Shown here: piece by piece, positions 33,873 to 40,766 of the stretch | Numbering within the stretch: the stretch's first letter is position 1 | Layout: every line of letters begins with the position of its first letter | Assembly (NCBI GenBank): GCA_022819745.1 | Contig: JAJEGS010000037.1 | Location: forward strand, 1-64,000 | Origin: Candidatus Latescibacterota bacterium | Lineage (GTDB): Bacteria > Latescibacterota > UBA2968 > UBA8231 | Reading direction: 5' to 3' | Length of the DNA: 64,000 nucleotides | Program-made: the position numbers and the translations under genes | The notes under the pieces: model-generated | Told to the model about the DNA's origin: nothing | The model's database searches: none | The model's input: only the letters and a program-made list of their open reading frames with translations

Positions 33873-36059
33873 TTACGGCAACTTCGTCGTCTTTTTCGCT
33901 TCTACCTGCCCGTCGATTTCGGCCTTATAGATATACACCCCGGCGGCCACCCCCCTACCCGCCTCGTCGCGACCATCCCAAGTAAAACGATGCGTACCCG
34001 TCCCCAGTGCCCCCTGCCACAACTGTCGCACCCGACGGCCTAACACATCGTACACCGTCAGCGACACCCCCGCCGCGTCCGTCGCCAAATCAAGAGGGAT
34101 TACTACAGCCGGATTGAACGGATTGGGATAGCTGTCGCCGAGCCGATGCTGCGCCGGCCGCGCTGCCGCTGGCGTCATCACCTCGGTCGCCTGCTCGCCC
34201 ACCGAACTTTTGAGCAGATGCACCCCGCCCAAGATCGGATCCAACACCACCAAGTCGAGATCGCCATCGCTATCCATATCCCCCGACAGCACGTATGTCC
34301 CTAGTCCCTCCAGCCGATGCCGTTCCCTATCTTGAGTAGGTTTGACACCCCCGCCCCACTCAATAAATACCCCAACACCCGAAGCGCGATCCCCGCCAAT
34401 AAACACCCAGTCGTCAACCCCATCGGCGTTGAGGTCACGCACCATCACCGGCGAGAGCCGGAATAGCCGATCATCGTATAACACCTCGGATTCTACCCGG
34501 TCTCCGGCTCGCTTGCTCTGCAAGGCCAGCCCCTTGCTCCCTTCGACTTGGTCGCGGATAAGCTCGGTGAGGAAATCCACCTGCCCATCGCCATCAAAAT
34601 CGCCCACCCCTAACAGCGTCTTCCATTCATCGAATTCAAAGGGCTCGCCGCTCGGAAACTCCTCGCCCAAGGCTTCCACAATCCACGTATTCGCCCGCCG
34701 GAACATCGGTAGCCACAACACGTCCAAGACCCCATCGCCGGTAAAGTCGTCAATTGCGCCGGGCACGTGGTTTTGCACCGCCGCCACTTCCTCGGAGGTC
34801 CACACGCCCTGTTCTACCTCCCAGACCTCTAACGTGTTTCCTGCCCCGTCTAGAAATAATTCGACCCGACCGTCGCCATCCCAATCCGCCGCATCTACTA
34901 TCGCTCTATCCTCAATCTGCACGAGCACCTCAACTTGGAGTTCCGGATCGATAGACCAAACTTCGGTCACCTCCCCAATGTTGCTTGCATACATCGCGAT
35001 TTCGTCTTGACCATCGCCGGTCAAATCAGCACCTATTACCCCTAAGATCACCCCGGAGACTGTTATCTCTCCTGTGGCCAAGTCGGCACTAGTCCCCCCT
35101 GTGGCCTGTACTTCCTCTATGCGCCCCAGTCCCAAGGCTCCTTGCCCGTCATTGAGGGCCATCAGCCAGCCCACTTTAGACCCCCACTCCTCCCTCTGAG
35201 GGTACTTGTAGAGGGCGAAAAGGTCTAAGTCGCCATCGCCATCTAAGTCCGTCAACACGCCAGCTTGCACCCCTGAAAAAATGAAGTCGTAGCCGTCTCC
35301 TAGGCCCAAGGCAAGCGGATAGAACACCGGCGAGGCAAAAAGCCCCCCCTCTCCCCCCTCAATGCGAAAATACTCTATGTACGGCGGGGAGAGTTCCCCC
35401 TGTAATTGCTCTTCCACGCCGGTCAACTCGATCCAGTCGATCTCAAACCACTCAACCCCATCGGACGCCGAAGAGGTGGCCTCTATTTTGTCATCCAGTG
35501 AAAAACTGAGCCGAATATCTTTTAACAGGCCCTCCCATATCTTCTCGTCTTGACCACCTAAGAAGAACCCTGCTTCCTGCCACTCAGTAGTGTAGACCAT
35601 GGGTTGGGGAGGGATTCCAAACCGGGTCCCAGACGGTGGATTTTCTGGATCCCAACCTGAAGACAGGGCATTGTGCTCGTTGGTCCAAGCGAACGCAAAA
35701 GTACCGTTCGTAGGGAGATGGTGGATGGTGCGGAACCGAATGCGGACTCGGTCGAAAAGGTCCGAATCGTATCCTATGGCAGAAGAAATCAATTCGACAC
35801 TCGGGTCGGAGTAGAAACTCTTGGTGACAGAGGGCGCGACCTCAATCCGCCACACGCCGTCTTCGATCTCCCCCGGAAACTGGTGTAACTCACGCGGGCC
35901 ACCCCATATAGCCGCTTCTTTGGTGGACCACCCTTGAGTCGTCCCATCGTCAAAATCCCACTTGATCGCCTCGGCTGGACTGGGCCACAGCATAAAGCAT
36001 ATACTAATGGTGAATAGCAACATGAGAGCACCTCGATAGAGACATTTTCCAGTAAACAC
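33873..36059 (-). CDS. FG-GAP/VCBS repeat secreted protein with FlgD-like tail (copy 1)
   Basis: A 728-residue paralog of 21824-24052 with a signal peptide (LMLLFTISICFMLWPSPAEA). The N-terminal sandwich begins WDFDDGTTQGWSTKEA. Propeller loops include DLDGDGDLDLFALY, DLTGDGQDEIAMY, DWDGDGRVELFLD, DFDGDGQVDFLTEL and DMDSDGDLDLVVLD. The C-terminal sorting domain ends RVEAKKTTKLP-like. Calcium-loop propellers of this type bind ligands or matrix at the surface. Its gene follows the terminator of the small Cys-rich gene and leads the long operon. Confidence 0.87.
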   Translation of the reverse strand: MFTGKCLYRGALMLLFTISICFMLWPSPAEAIKWDFDDGTTQGWSTKEAAIWGGPRELHQFPGEIEDGVWRIEVAPSVTKSFYSDPSVELISSAIGYDSDLFDRVRIRFRTIHHLPTNGTFAFAWTNEHNALSSGWDPENPPSGTRFGIPPQPMVYTTEWQEAGFFLGGQDEKIWEGLLKDIRLSFSLDDKIEATSSASDGVEWFEIDWIELTGVEEQLQGELSPPYIEYFRIEGGEGGLFASPVFYPLALGLGDGYDFIFSGVQAGVLTDLDGDGDLDLFALYKYPQREEWGSKVGWLMALNDGQGALGLGRIEEVQATGGTSADLATGEITVSGVILGVIGADLTGDGQDEIAMYASNIGEVTEVWSIDPELQVEVLVQIEDRAIVDAADWDGDGRVELFLDGAGNTLEVWEVEQGVWTSEEVAAVQNHVPGAIDDFTGDGVLDVLWLPMFRRANTWIVEALGEEFPSGEPFEFDEWKTLLGVGDFDGDGQVDFLTELIRDQVEGSKGLALQSKRAGDRVESEVLYDDRLFRLSPVMVRDLNADGVDDWVFIGGDRASGVGVFIEWGGGVKPTQDRERHRLEGLGTYVLSGDMDSDGDLDLVVLDPILGGVHLLKSSVGEQATEVMTPAAARPAQHRLGDSYPNPFNPAVVIPLDLATDAAGVSLTVYDVLGRRVRQLWQGALGTGTHRFTWDGRDEAGRGVAAGVYIYKAEIDGQVEAKKTTKLP

Positions 36060-36068
36060 AGGGCGCTA

Positions 36069-36184
36069 TACGTAACTGACGTTACGCAGTCGCTCTATAT
36101 CTTGCGGATTATCAAAGCCTGTTGACCCAAGATATTGGGGCGAAATTGCGGATTTGCTGGAAAACTGCGTAACATCAGTACGTA
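36069..36184. repeat. Long-range inverted repeat between terminator and FG-GAP gene
   Basis: Arms at 36069-36089 and 36165-36184 pair almost perfectly (the second reads CTGCGTAACATCAGTACGTA). The left arm itself contains GTAAC-TGAC-GTTAC. It sits just upstream of the first gene of the long operon, so it may be an operator pair or an mRNA structure controlling it. Confidence 0.6.
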
Positions 36185-36190
36185 AGTATG

Positions 36191-36238
36191 AATAAAGAAG
36201 GGAGCCGGCTTAAGAACAGCTACAGAGCCGGTCCCTTC
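36191..36238 (-). terminator. Hairpin terminator after the Cys-rich peptide gene
   Basis: Read on the minus strand, GAAGGGACCGGCTC pairs with an AGCCGGCTCCCTTC arm after an 18-nt loop, and TTTATT follows. It lies 51 nt past the stop of the small Cys-rich gene. Partial read-through would make the peptide mRNA more abundant than the downstream operon mRNA. Confidence 0.65.
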
Positions 36239-36288
36239 AGCTTCTTAGCACTAAGTAGCCCTACAGCTATTTTTTAGCTAATGCTATC

Positions 36289-36570
36289 TTAGGCCACGCA
36301 GGAGCAACTTCCTGTAGAAAAGCTACAGTCAGGGTACTCTGTAATTTCGCAGCACCGGATCGGCCTTTGCCCTAGCGTCTTTGCGAAACACCAAGCGTTC
36401 CAACTGCAATCTTGATAAGTCCTGTACTCGCACTCGTCGGCTTTGGCTTCCTTGGCCCCGAGCAGGACAGCGACCCCCGTAAGGGCACTGATGACCCACC
36501 CGAGTCCCAGCCCCTGCCGAGCCGGAGCCAAGCCGCTGGACGACGTGAAGAATTCCCTCAAGGTCTGCAT
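36289..36570 (-). CDS. Small exported Cys-rich peptide precursor
   Basis: A 93-residue protein. Residues 1-45 are a leader: basic start, then LGLGWVISALTGVAVLLGA and a possible signal-peptidase site after AKEAKA. The mature part (about 48 residues) has nine Cys, with W60-C61-x11-C73-C74-E-I-T and ending DCSFSTGSCSCVA. Residues 11-40 are almost identical to those of 33082-33855, while the core is more diverged, as in leader-core precursors. AAGGAG lies 8 nt before ATG 36570. A sigma-54 promoter lies 145 nt upstream. The product is probably secreted or periplasmic and disulfide-bonded or otherwise modified. Confidence 0.82.
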   Translation of the reverse strand: MQTLREFFTSSSGLAPARQGLGLGWVISALTGVAVLLGAKEAKADECEYRTYQDCSWNAWCFAKTLGQRPIRCCEITEYPDCSFSTGSCSCVA

Positions 36571-36665
36571 AGTTCGTATCTCCTTAGTGTCCCAGTACGT
36601 CTGCGGACCGTTACCGCTTCGGCACTGGAAGTGAAAATTGAGCAATGACCGATGCGAGTTCGCAC
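36558..36665 (-). CDS. Possible leader ORF in the 5' UTR of the Cys-rich peptide gene
   Basis: A GTG start 7 nt after a perfect AAAGGAGGTGA Shine-Dalgarno opens a 35-codon frame that ends 13 nt inside the Cys-rich peptide gene, in another frame. The peptide is Arg-rich and does not look like a folded protein. It could act by translational coupling, or the strong ribosome site could be a relic. Confidence 0.3.
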   Translation of the reverse strand: MRTRIGHCSIFTSSAEAVTVRRRTGTLRRYELCRP

Positions 36666-36714
36666 CACCTCACCTCCTTTCTTCCGCCTCGGCCTCGCCT
36701 CTACGGATTATAAA

Positions 36715-36730
36715 TGCAAGTTCCGTGCCA
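36715..36730 (-). promoter_or_regulatory. Sigma-54 (-24/-12) promoter
   Basis: On the minus strand the sequence is TGGCACGGAACTTGCA, a full match to the consensus TGGCAC-N5-TTGCA with GG and GC 12 nt apart. Transcription would start at about 36704 and run into the Cys-rich peptide gene. The adjacent upstream gene encodes a sigma-54 activator. Confidence 0.88.
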
Positions 36731-36745
36731 AAAAGCAGCCCACGC

Positions 36746-36779
36746 ACAAAAAAATCCTTTAGGATGCACCTAAAGGATT
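36746..36779 (-). terminator. Rho-independent terminator of the sigma-54 activator gene
   Basis: On the minus strand AATCCTTTAGG pairs perfectly with CCTAAAGGATT across a 5-nt loop and is followed by a run of T. It lies between the activator's stop and the sigma-54 promoter, so the activator transcript ends before the peptide gene, which then depends on its own promoter. Confidence 0.9.
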
Positions 36780-36852
36780 GAAAAATATAGGACTTAAAAT
36801 TATGAGACGGGGCTTTATGTGAGGCCCCGCCTCGCCAGCGGCGCAAGGAATC

Positions 36853-36890
36853 ATACGATTTCCGTATGAGATTAATACGATTTCCGTATG
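36853..36890. promoter_or_regulatory. Two palindromic enhancer-like sites
   Basis: Two identical 16-nt copies of ATACGATTTCCGTATG start 22 nt apart (two helical turns). Each contains the inverted repeat ATACG-N5/6-CGTAT. They lie about 150-185 nt upstream of the predicted sigma-54 start, the normal distance for activator binding. They are probably bound by the Fis-type HTH of the neighbouring activator. Confidence 0.78.
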
Positions 36891-36940
36891 CGCCTTGAAG
36901 GCTTTCTGGCTTGTGAGTTAGGGCCTGTAAGGAGTTGCTC

Positions 36941-39900
36941 CTACTTGCTCGTGCCGGGCTTTTGGGGGCGTCGCAGTCCATAGTGGCGCATGCGAGAGCG
37001 TAGCCGTTCCGGGTTCATATCCAACAACGCAGCCGCACCATGCACACCATAGACCCGCCAGTGGGTCGCTTGCAGGGCCTCTAATATCTGTTGCTTTTCG
37101 TCCATTGCCTCAGTAGGCGGCACTTCGGTGGGTCGGTCAGCCGGCGCGGCGGCCTTGCTTTCGTCCGCCTCCCCGGCTGGCGGCGCAACCGACCGCAGCG
37201 ACAAATCCTCCATTCGTATCACGCCGCCTTGGCACAGCAAGACCGCCCGATGAAGCACGTGCTCTAGCTCGCGTATGTTCCCCGGCCAAGCATACGCCTG
37301 CAAGTGAGCGACCACCCCATCGGCTAAAGTCGGTACCGGCCGCTCTAAATCGAGGGCAAACCGCTCGACAAAATGCGCGACCAATGCCGGTATATCATCT
37401 GGCCGCTGCCGCAGCGGCGGAAGCTCAAGCGTAAAGCCGTTTAGCCGGTAGAACAGGTCTTCGCGGAAGGTACCCTCCTTGATGGCCTCCTCCAAGTCGC
37501 GGTTGGTCGCCGCCACCACCCGCACATCCACGCGCACCGGCCGCTGGCCACCCACCCGGGTCAGGGTCTGCTCCTCTAAGATGTTCAACAGCACCTGCTG
37601 CGCCTCCAACGGCAAATTGCCAATTTCGTCCAAGAAGAGCGTACCGCCATCGGCCAGTTCAAAACGCCCAAGCTGACGGGTGCCGGCACCGGTAAAGGCC
37701 CCTTTCTCGTGGCCAAACAACTCGCTCTCGAGCAGCCCGGGCGGCAGCCCCCCGCAATTGACATGAACAAACGGACCATCGCAGCGGCGGCTGGTGTCGT
37801 GGATGGTATGCGCCAGCACCCCCTTGCCGGTGCCGGTCTCGCCCAGCACCAGCACGTTCATAGAGGTATCGGCAACCTGCGCGACCTGTTGCATCACCTG
37901 CTGCATGGCCGGACTGCGGCTCTGCACGACCGGGCCGTCGGTCGGCCGCTGCACCTTGGCGAGGGCGCGGAGGCGTTCGGCGTGGACGTCGGGCAAGACG
38001 TGAACGTCCAAACCGACCACCGCGGACTCCAGCCCATCGCGGTCTATCGTCTGCACCTCAAAGCGGTAGTCGCCCACCGGCAAGGCCCGGTACGCCACGG
38101 CATCGGCGGCCGTGAGCGCACTCCACGCCGAGGCCGGACCGTGGCCCACCAAGCGGTGGCGGTAGCGCATCTGCGCCGCGCCGCTGCGGAAGCTGATCCC
38201 TTGAAAGTGAATGCGGATTTCCGGGGTGTCCTCCGGGCAGGAGACCGCGTCGGGCATGGCCATCCGCGCACCGGCCAGCACCTCGCGGATGACCAAGCCC
38301 GGCGGCGTGTCGCCCGGCTGATAGGCGACCAGCCCGGCCCGCGTCCCAAACCACATCCGACCAGCGCGGTCGCACAGAACGGCCTCGACGATGTTGCCTA
38401 GCGCAGACGACCCCAAGCGGATGCTTTGGAAGGTCTCGCCGTCGTAGCGCAGTACGCCCCCGCCGCTGGTCCCAACCCACATATCCCCCTGCTGGTCCGC
38501 GGCCAGCGCCAAGATGCCGTTGGCCAACAGCCCCGATTGATCCGCGGTAAAGTGGCGCACCTGCCCGGACGAGAGGTCATGCGCGAAAAGCCCCTGAGCC
38601 GTGCCCACCCACACCGTGTTTTGGTGCTCCCACAACACATGGACATAGGCGATGGTCTCGGCCTCGGCCATATCCGCCGGGCGGAACTGACCGTCCGCGT
38701 ACCAGTACAGGGCCGGGATACGGGCGTAGCACCCGACCCAGAACATCCCATTTTGGTCTTGCAGCAGGGCGCGGCACTCCTCGGCGTCCCACGCGCTAAA
38801 CCGAGTAAAGCGACCGTCCGCTACCAAGCCAAAGCCGCTCTGGCCCGTGCCGACCCAGATACGCCCGTGCCGGTCTTCGTACAGCCCGGTGATTTCGTCG
38901 GCCGGGGCCGCTATCGCCTGCGGCGTCTGACCATCCCATTGATACACCAGCCCGGCGTCTCCGCCACTCCAGACCTGCCCCTTTTGATCCACCAGCAGCG
39001 CCGACACGCTTTCGGCCTGATCGAGCGGCTGGATGTGGCCATCTTCCATGCCGGCCATGCCGCTCATCGTACCGATCCACATCCGCCCCTCGGCATCTTC
39101 GCCCAAGTGGCGCACCTCGTGGTCGGGCAGGCCGTCGGCCTCGGTGTAATAGCGGACGCTGACCGGGTCGCAAAAAATCAGCCCGCCGCCCCACAGCCCA
39201 ACCCATATATTGCCCTCGCGGTCTTCGTAGCTCAGGCGCGTAGCCGAAAAGTCGATGTCCGGCAAGGACGCCGCGGCAAAATGGTGCCATGCCTGCCCGT
39301 CGTAGCAAAACACCCCCCGACGCGCCATCCACACCCAGCCCCGCTCGTCCACCCGCACATGCCGCGTCCCCTGCTGCACCGCCCGCTCGGCCTTGTGGCC
39401 CACATTTAGGAAGGCGAACTGCTCAGCCCGCGCATCGTAGCAGCCGATAAAGGCGTCCGGCCCGGTATAGTGAAAGGCGATCCAAAGGTGGCCAGCCGCG
39501 TCTTGGGCGAATTGCCACGGCCATTGGGTCTGCTCGCCCGTGTCCATGCGCCGTCCATCCAAGCTGACGACGCCGCGCTTCCACGTCGCCAGCCACGTGG
39601 TGCCGGCCGCGTCGGTGACCATGTCGTACACCCGGCCCAACGGCTGGCCGCCCACTTCGGTTAGGCACTTGATGCAGCGGCCCTCGGCAAACCACGCCAC
39701 GCCCGCGCCGGTCAGCACCAACACCGAGCCATCCGGCTGGGCTTGCAACCCCAAAATCTCATTGGAAGGCAGGCCGTGCTCGGTGGTGTACACCTGAAAG
39801 CCGCGCCCGTCATACGCGGCTAGCCCACCGCCAAACGTGCCGAACAGCAAGCGCCCATCCGCGTCTTCGGCAATACCCATGACCGTCAGATTGGGCAGGC

Positions 39901-40081
39901 CGTCCTCGAGGCCAAAGCTATCAAAATTCACACTGTCGAATCGGCTGACGCCGCCATCGGCCATGGCGACCCAGAGAAAACCTTCGCGGTCTTGGTAGAG
40001 GTCTTCAATGTGCATCCCGCCTAATCCATCAAAGACCGTGTAGTGCTCAGTGGCTATATGGTCAAAGGAGAAATCGTTCAT
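36941..40081 (-). CDS. Beta-propeller sensor/sigma-54 activator (one-component regulator)
   Basis: A 1046-residue protein. Residues 1-~590 are repeated two-component-regulator-propeller motifs (IEDLYQDREGFLWVAMADGG, LYEDRHGRIWVGTG, LAADQQGDMWVGTSGGGVLRYDG). A Y_Y_Y-like domain follows (~600-700: MRYRHRLVGHGPASAWS). Then a sigma-54 AAA+ domain: Walker A LVLGETGTGKGVLA (~747), GAFTGA (~792), Walker B GGTLFLDEIGNLP, and NRDLEEAIKEGTFREDLFYR. A Fis-type HTH closes it (~1000-1040). No membrane helix is visible, so the whole propeller should be cytoplasmic, unlike the usual periplasmic hybrid sensors. It most likely binds the paired palindromes at 36853-36890 and activates the sigma-54 promoter of the Cys-rich gene. 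Confidence 0.92.
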   Translation of the reverse strand: MNDFSFDHIATEHYTVFDGLGGMHIEDLYQDREGFLWVAMADGGVSRFDSVNFDSFGLEDGLPNLTVMGIAEDADGRLLFGTFGGGLAAYDGRGFQVYTTEHGLPSNEILGLQAQPDGSVLVLTGAGVAWFAEGRCIKCLTEVGGQPLGRVYDMVTDAAGTTWLATWKRGVVSLDGRRMDTGEQTQWPWQFAQDAAGHLWIAFHYTGPDAFIGCYDARAEQFAFLNVGHKAERAVQQGTRHVRVDERGWVWMARRGVFCYDGQAWHHFAAASLPDIDFSATRLSYEDREGNIWVGLWGGGLIFCDPVSVRYYTEADGLPDHEVRHLGEDAEGRMWIGTMSGMAGMEDGHIQPLDQAESVSALLVDQKGQVWSGGDAGLVYQWDGQTPQAIAAPADEITGLYEDRHGRIWVGTGQSGFGLVADGRFTRFSAWDAEECRALLQDQNGMFWVGCYARIPALYWYADGQFRPADMAEAETIAYVHVLWEHQNTVWVGTAQGLFAHDLSSGQVRHFTADQSGLLANGILALAADQQGDMWVGTSGGGVLRYDGETFQSIRLGSSALGNIVEAVLCDRAGRMWFGTRAGLVAYQPGDTPPGLVIREVLAGARMAMPDAVSCPEDTPEIRIHFQGISFRSGAAQMRYRHRLVGHGPASAWSALTAADAVAYRALPVGDYRFEVQTIDRDGLESAVVGLDVHVLPDVHAERLRALAKVQRPTDGPVVQSRSPAMQQVMQQVAQVADTSMNVLVLGETGTGKGVLAHTIHDTSRRCDGPFVHVNCGGLPPGLLESELFGHEKGAFTGAGTRQLGRFELADGGTLFLDEIGNLPLEAQQVLLNILEEQTLTRVGGQRPVRVDVRVVAATNRDLEEAIKEGTFREDLFYRLNGFTLELPPLRQRPDDIPALVAHFVERFALDLERPVPTLADGVVAHLQAYAWPGNIRELEHVLHRAVLLCQGGVIRMEDLSLRSVAPPAGEADESKAAAPADRPTEVPPTEAMDEKQQILEALQATHWRVYGVHGAAALLDMNPERLRSRMRHYGLRRPQKPGTSK

Positions 40082-40112
40082 GCTCGTCCTTGCCGTTTGG
40101 CGGGGTCATGCC

Positions 40113-40130
40113 CGTCGGGGGCCCCCGACG
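40113..40130. promoter_or_regulatory. Perfect 18-nt palindrome upstream of the activator gene
   Basis: CGTCGGGGGCCCCCGACG is its own reverse complement and lies 32 nt before the activator start. It may be an operator or an mRNA hairpin over the 5' leader. Confidence 0.5.
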
Positions 40131-40184
40131 CTGGAGGCCAGCGTAACGGCCCTAAGATACGACAGATACGACCGCCGCCCTAAC

Positions 40185-40210
40185 GCTAAATCCTACGCAG
40201 CTTTCCAAGC
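40185..40210. repeat. 26-nt direct repeat, left copy (island boundary)
   Basis: Identical to 42272-42297. The left copy contains the stop of the truncated AbiEi-like gene. The two copies bracket about 2.1 kb carrying the AbiEi-like gene, gene debris and the DUF4143 ATPase. Confidence 0.8.
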
Positions 40211-40528
40211 CCGCGCCCTTTGCCGATTGAAAGCGTTCGGCCCGCAAATCTGATACCGCCCGCCTGCGTCTTCTATGAGCGTCTTGAGAGCAAGGGCCTC
40301 GCTGGGACTCCACTTTCCGCCCAGCGGCAGCCTTTCAGGGACGAGATAGAGCCCTTTCTTCACCCGAGCGATCAGACCGGCGCGGGTGAGCCGGCTCAGG
40401 AGTTCGTTGGCTTGCTTCCCCGTAATCCGCAGCGCAGAACTGACATCACCCGCCCGGACAGTCGTCCGCTTGCGCAGTTGGACCCACGCGAAAAACCCCG
40501 CCTCCAGCTTGCCGAGGTTCCGTTTCAT
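40193..40528 (-). CDS. AbiEi-like winged-helix protein, probably truncated
   Basis: A 111-residue protein similar to the N-terminal half of AbiEi-type antitoxin/regulators: a winged helix (GDVSSALRITGKQANELLSR, LTRAGLIARVKKGLYLVP) and the start of the second domain (YQICGPNAFN). Full-length relatives are about 200 residues. Here the frame breaks off after GPNAFN into RQRARAWKAA, encoded inside the direct repeat. No AbiEii toxin is adjacent. It may still bind DNA. Confidence 0.7.
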   Translation of the reverse strand: MKRNLGKLEAGFFAWVQLRKRTTVRAGDVSSALRITGKQANELLSRLTRAGLIARVKKGLYLVPERLPLGGKWSPSEALALKTLIEDAGGRYQICGPNAFNRQRARAWKAA

Positions 40529-40599
40529 AGTGTGTATTCCCTTTCTCTATTCTTGTCTAGCAAGCAATATTAAAGAAACAGAATACACTATTTTCTCCC

Positions 40600-40766
40600 G
40601 TGTCAACTCCGGCACGGGCAGCACCAGCCAATCCGGCAGTGCCACCGTCGGCAGCCGAGGAGACGTCACCACTAAGACCACCCCGGAGACGATTATCTCT
40701 CCTGTTTCCGGATCCATGCCATCTTCGACCTCCCCCGGAAACGGGTGTAATATAACGCCCCACTCG
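40600..40766 (-). pseudogene. Mosaic gene debris from FG-GAP and DUF4159 genes
   Basis: Three short blocks resemble parts of other genes in the window. About 40604-40655 matches the DUF4159 linker (near 25040-25095). About 40680-40703 matches FG-GAP copy 1 near 35050-35075. About 40717-40750 matches FG-GAP copy 1 near 35855-35890. Read on the minus strand they give EWGVILHPFPGEVEDG, then ETGEIIVSGVVLVV, then PRLPTVALPDWLVLPVPE. No start or stop organisation suggests a working gene. Confidence 0.6.

Noticed and set aside
33082..36570. Twin-arginine leader on the Cys-rich precursors
   Set aside because: The leaders have a single Arg before the hydrophobic stretch (x-RQG) and no RR motif.
31274..36570. 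Type IV pilin assignment of the Cys-rich precursors
   Set aside because: Although an A24 peptidase-like gene is present, the leaders lack the G-F-T-L-x-E pilin motif and no pilus assembly genes are nearby.
30174..36570. Complete methylamine dehydrogenase operon
   Set aside because: No heavy chain of the MADH type, no MauE or MauG heme protein and no amicyanin are seen; only motif and MauD-like resemblance remain.
36808..36832. GC-rich hairpin (GGGGC...GCCCC) near the activator terminator
   Set aside because: Short stem without a T-run; the perfect terminator at 36746-36779 explains the end better.
36670..36981. Minus-strand open frame of about 103 codons starting in the end of the activator gene
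   Set aside because: It runs through the enhancer sites, the terminator and the sigma-54 promoter, has no family-like sequence and no ribosome site.
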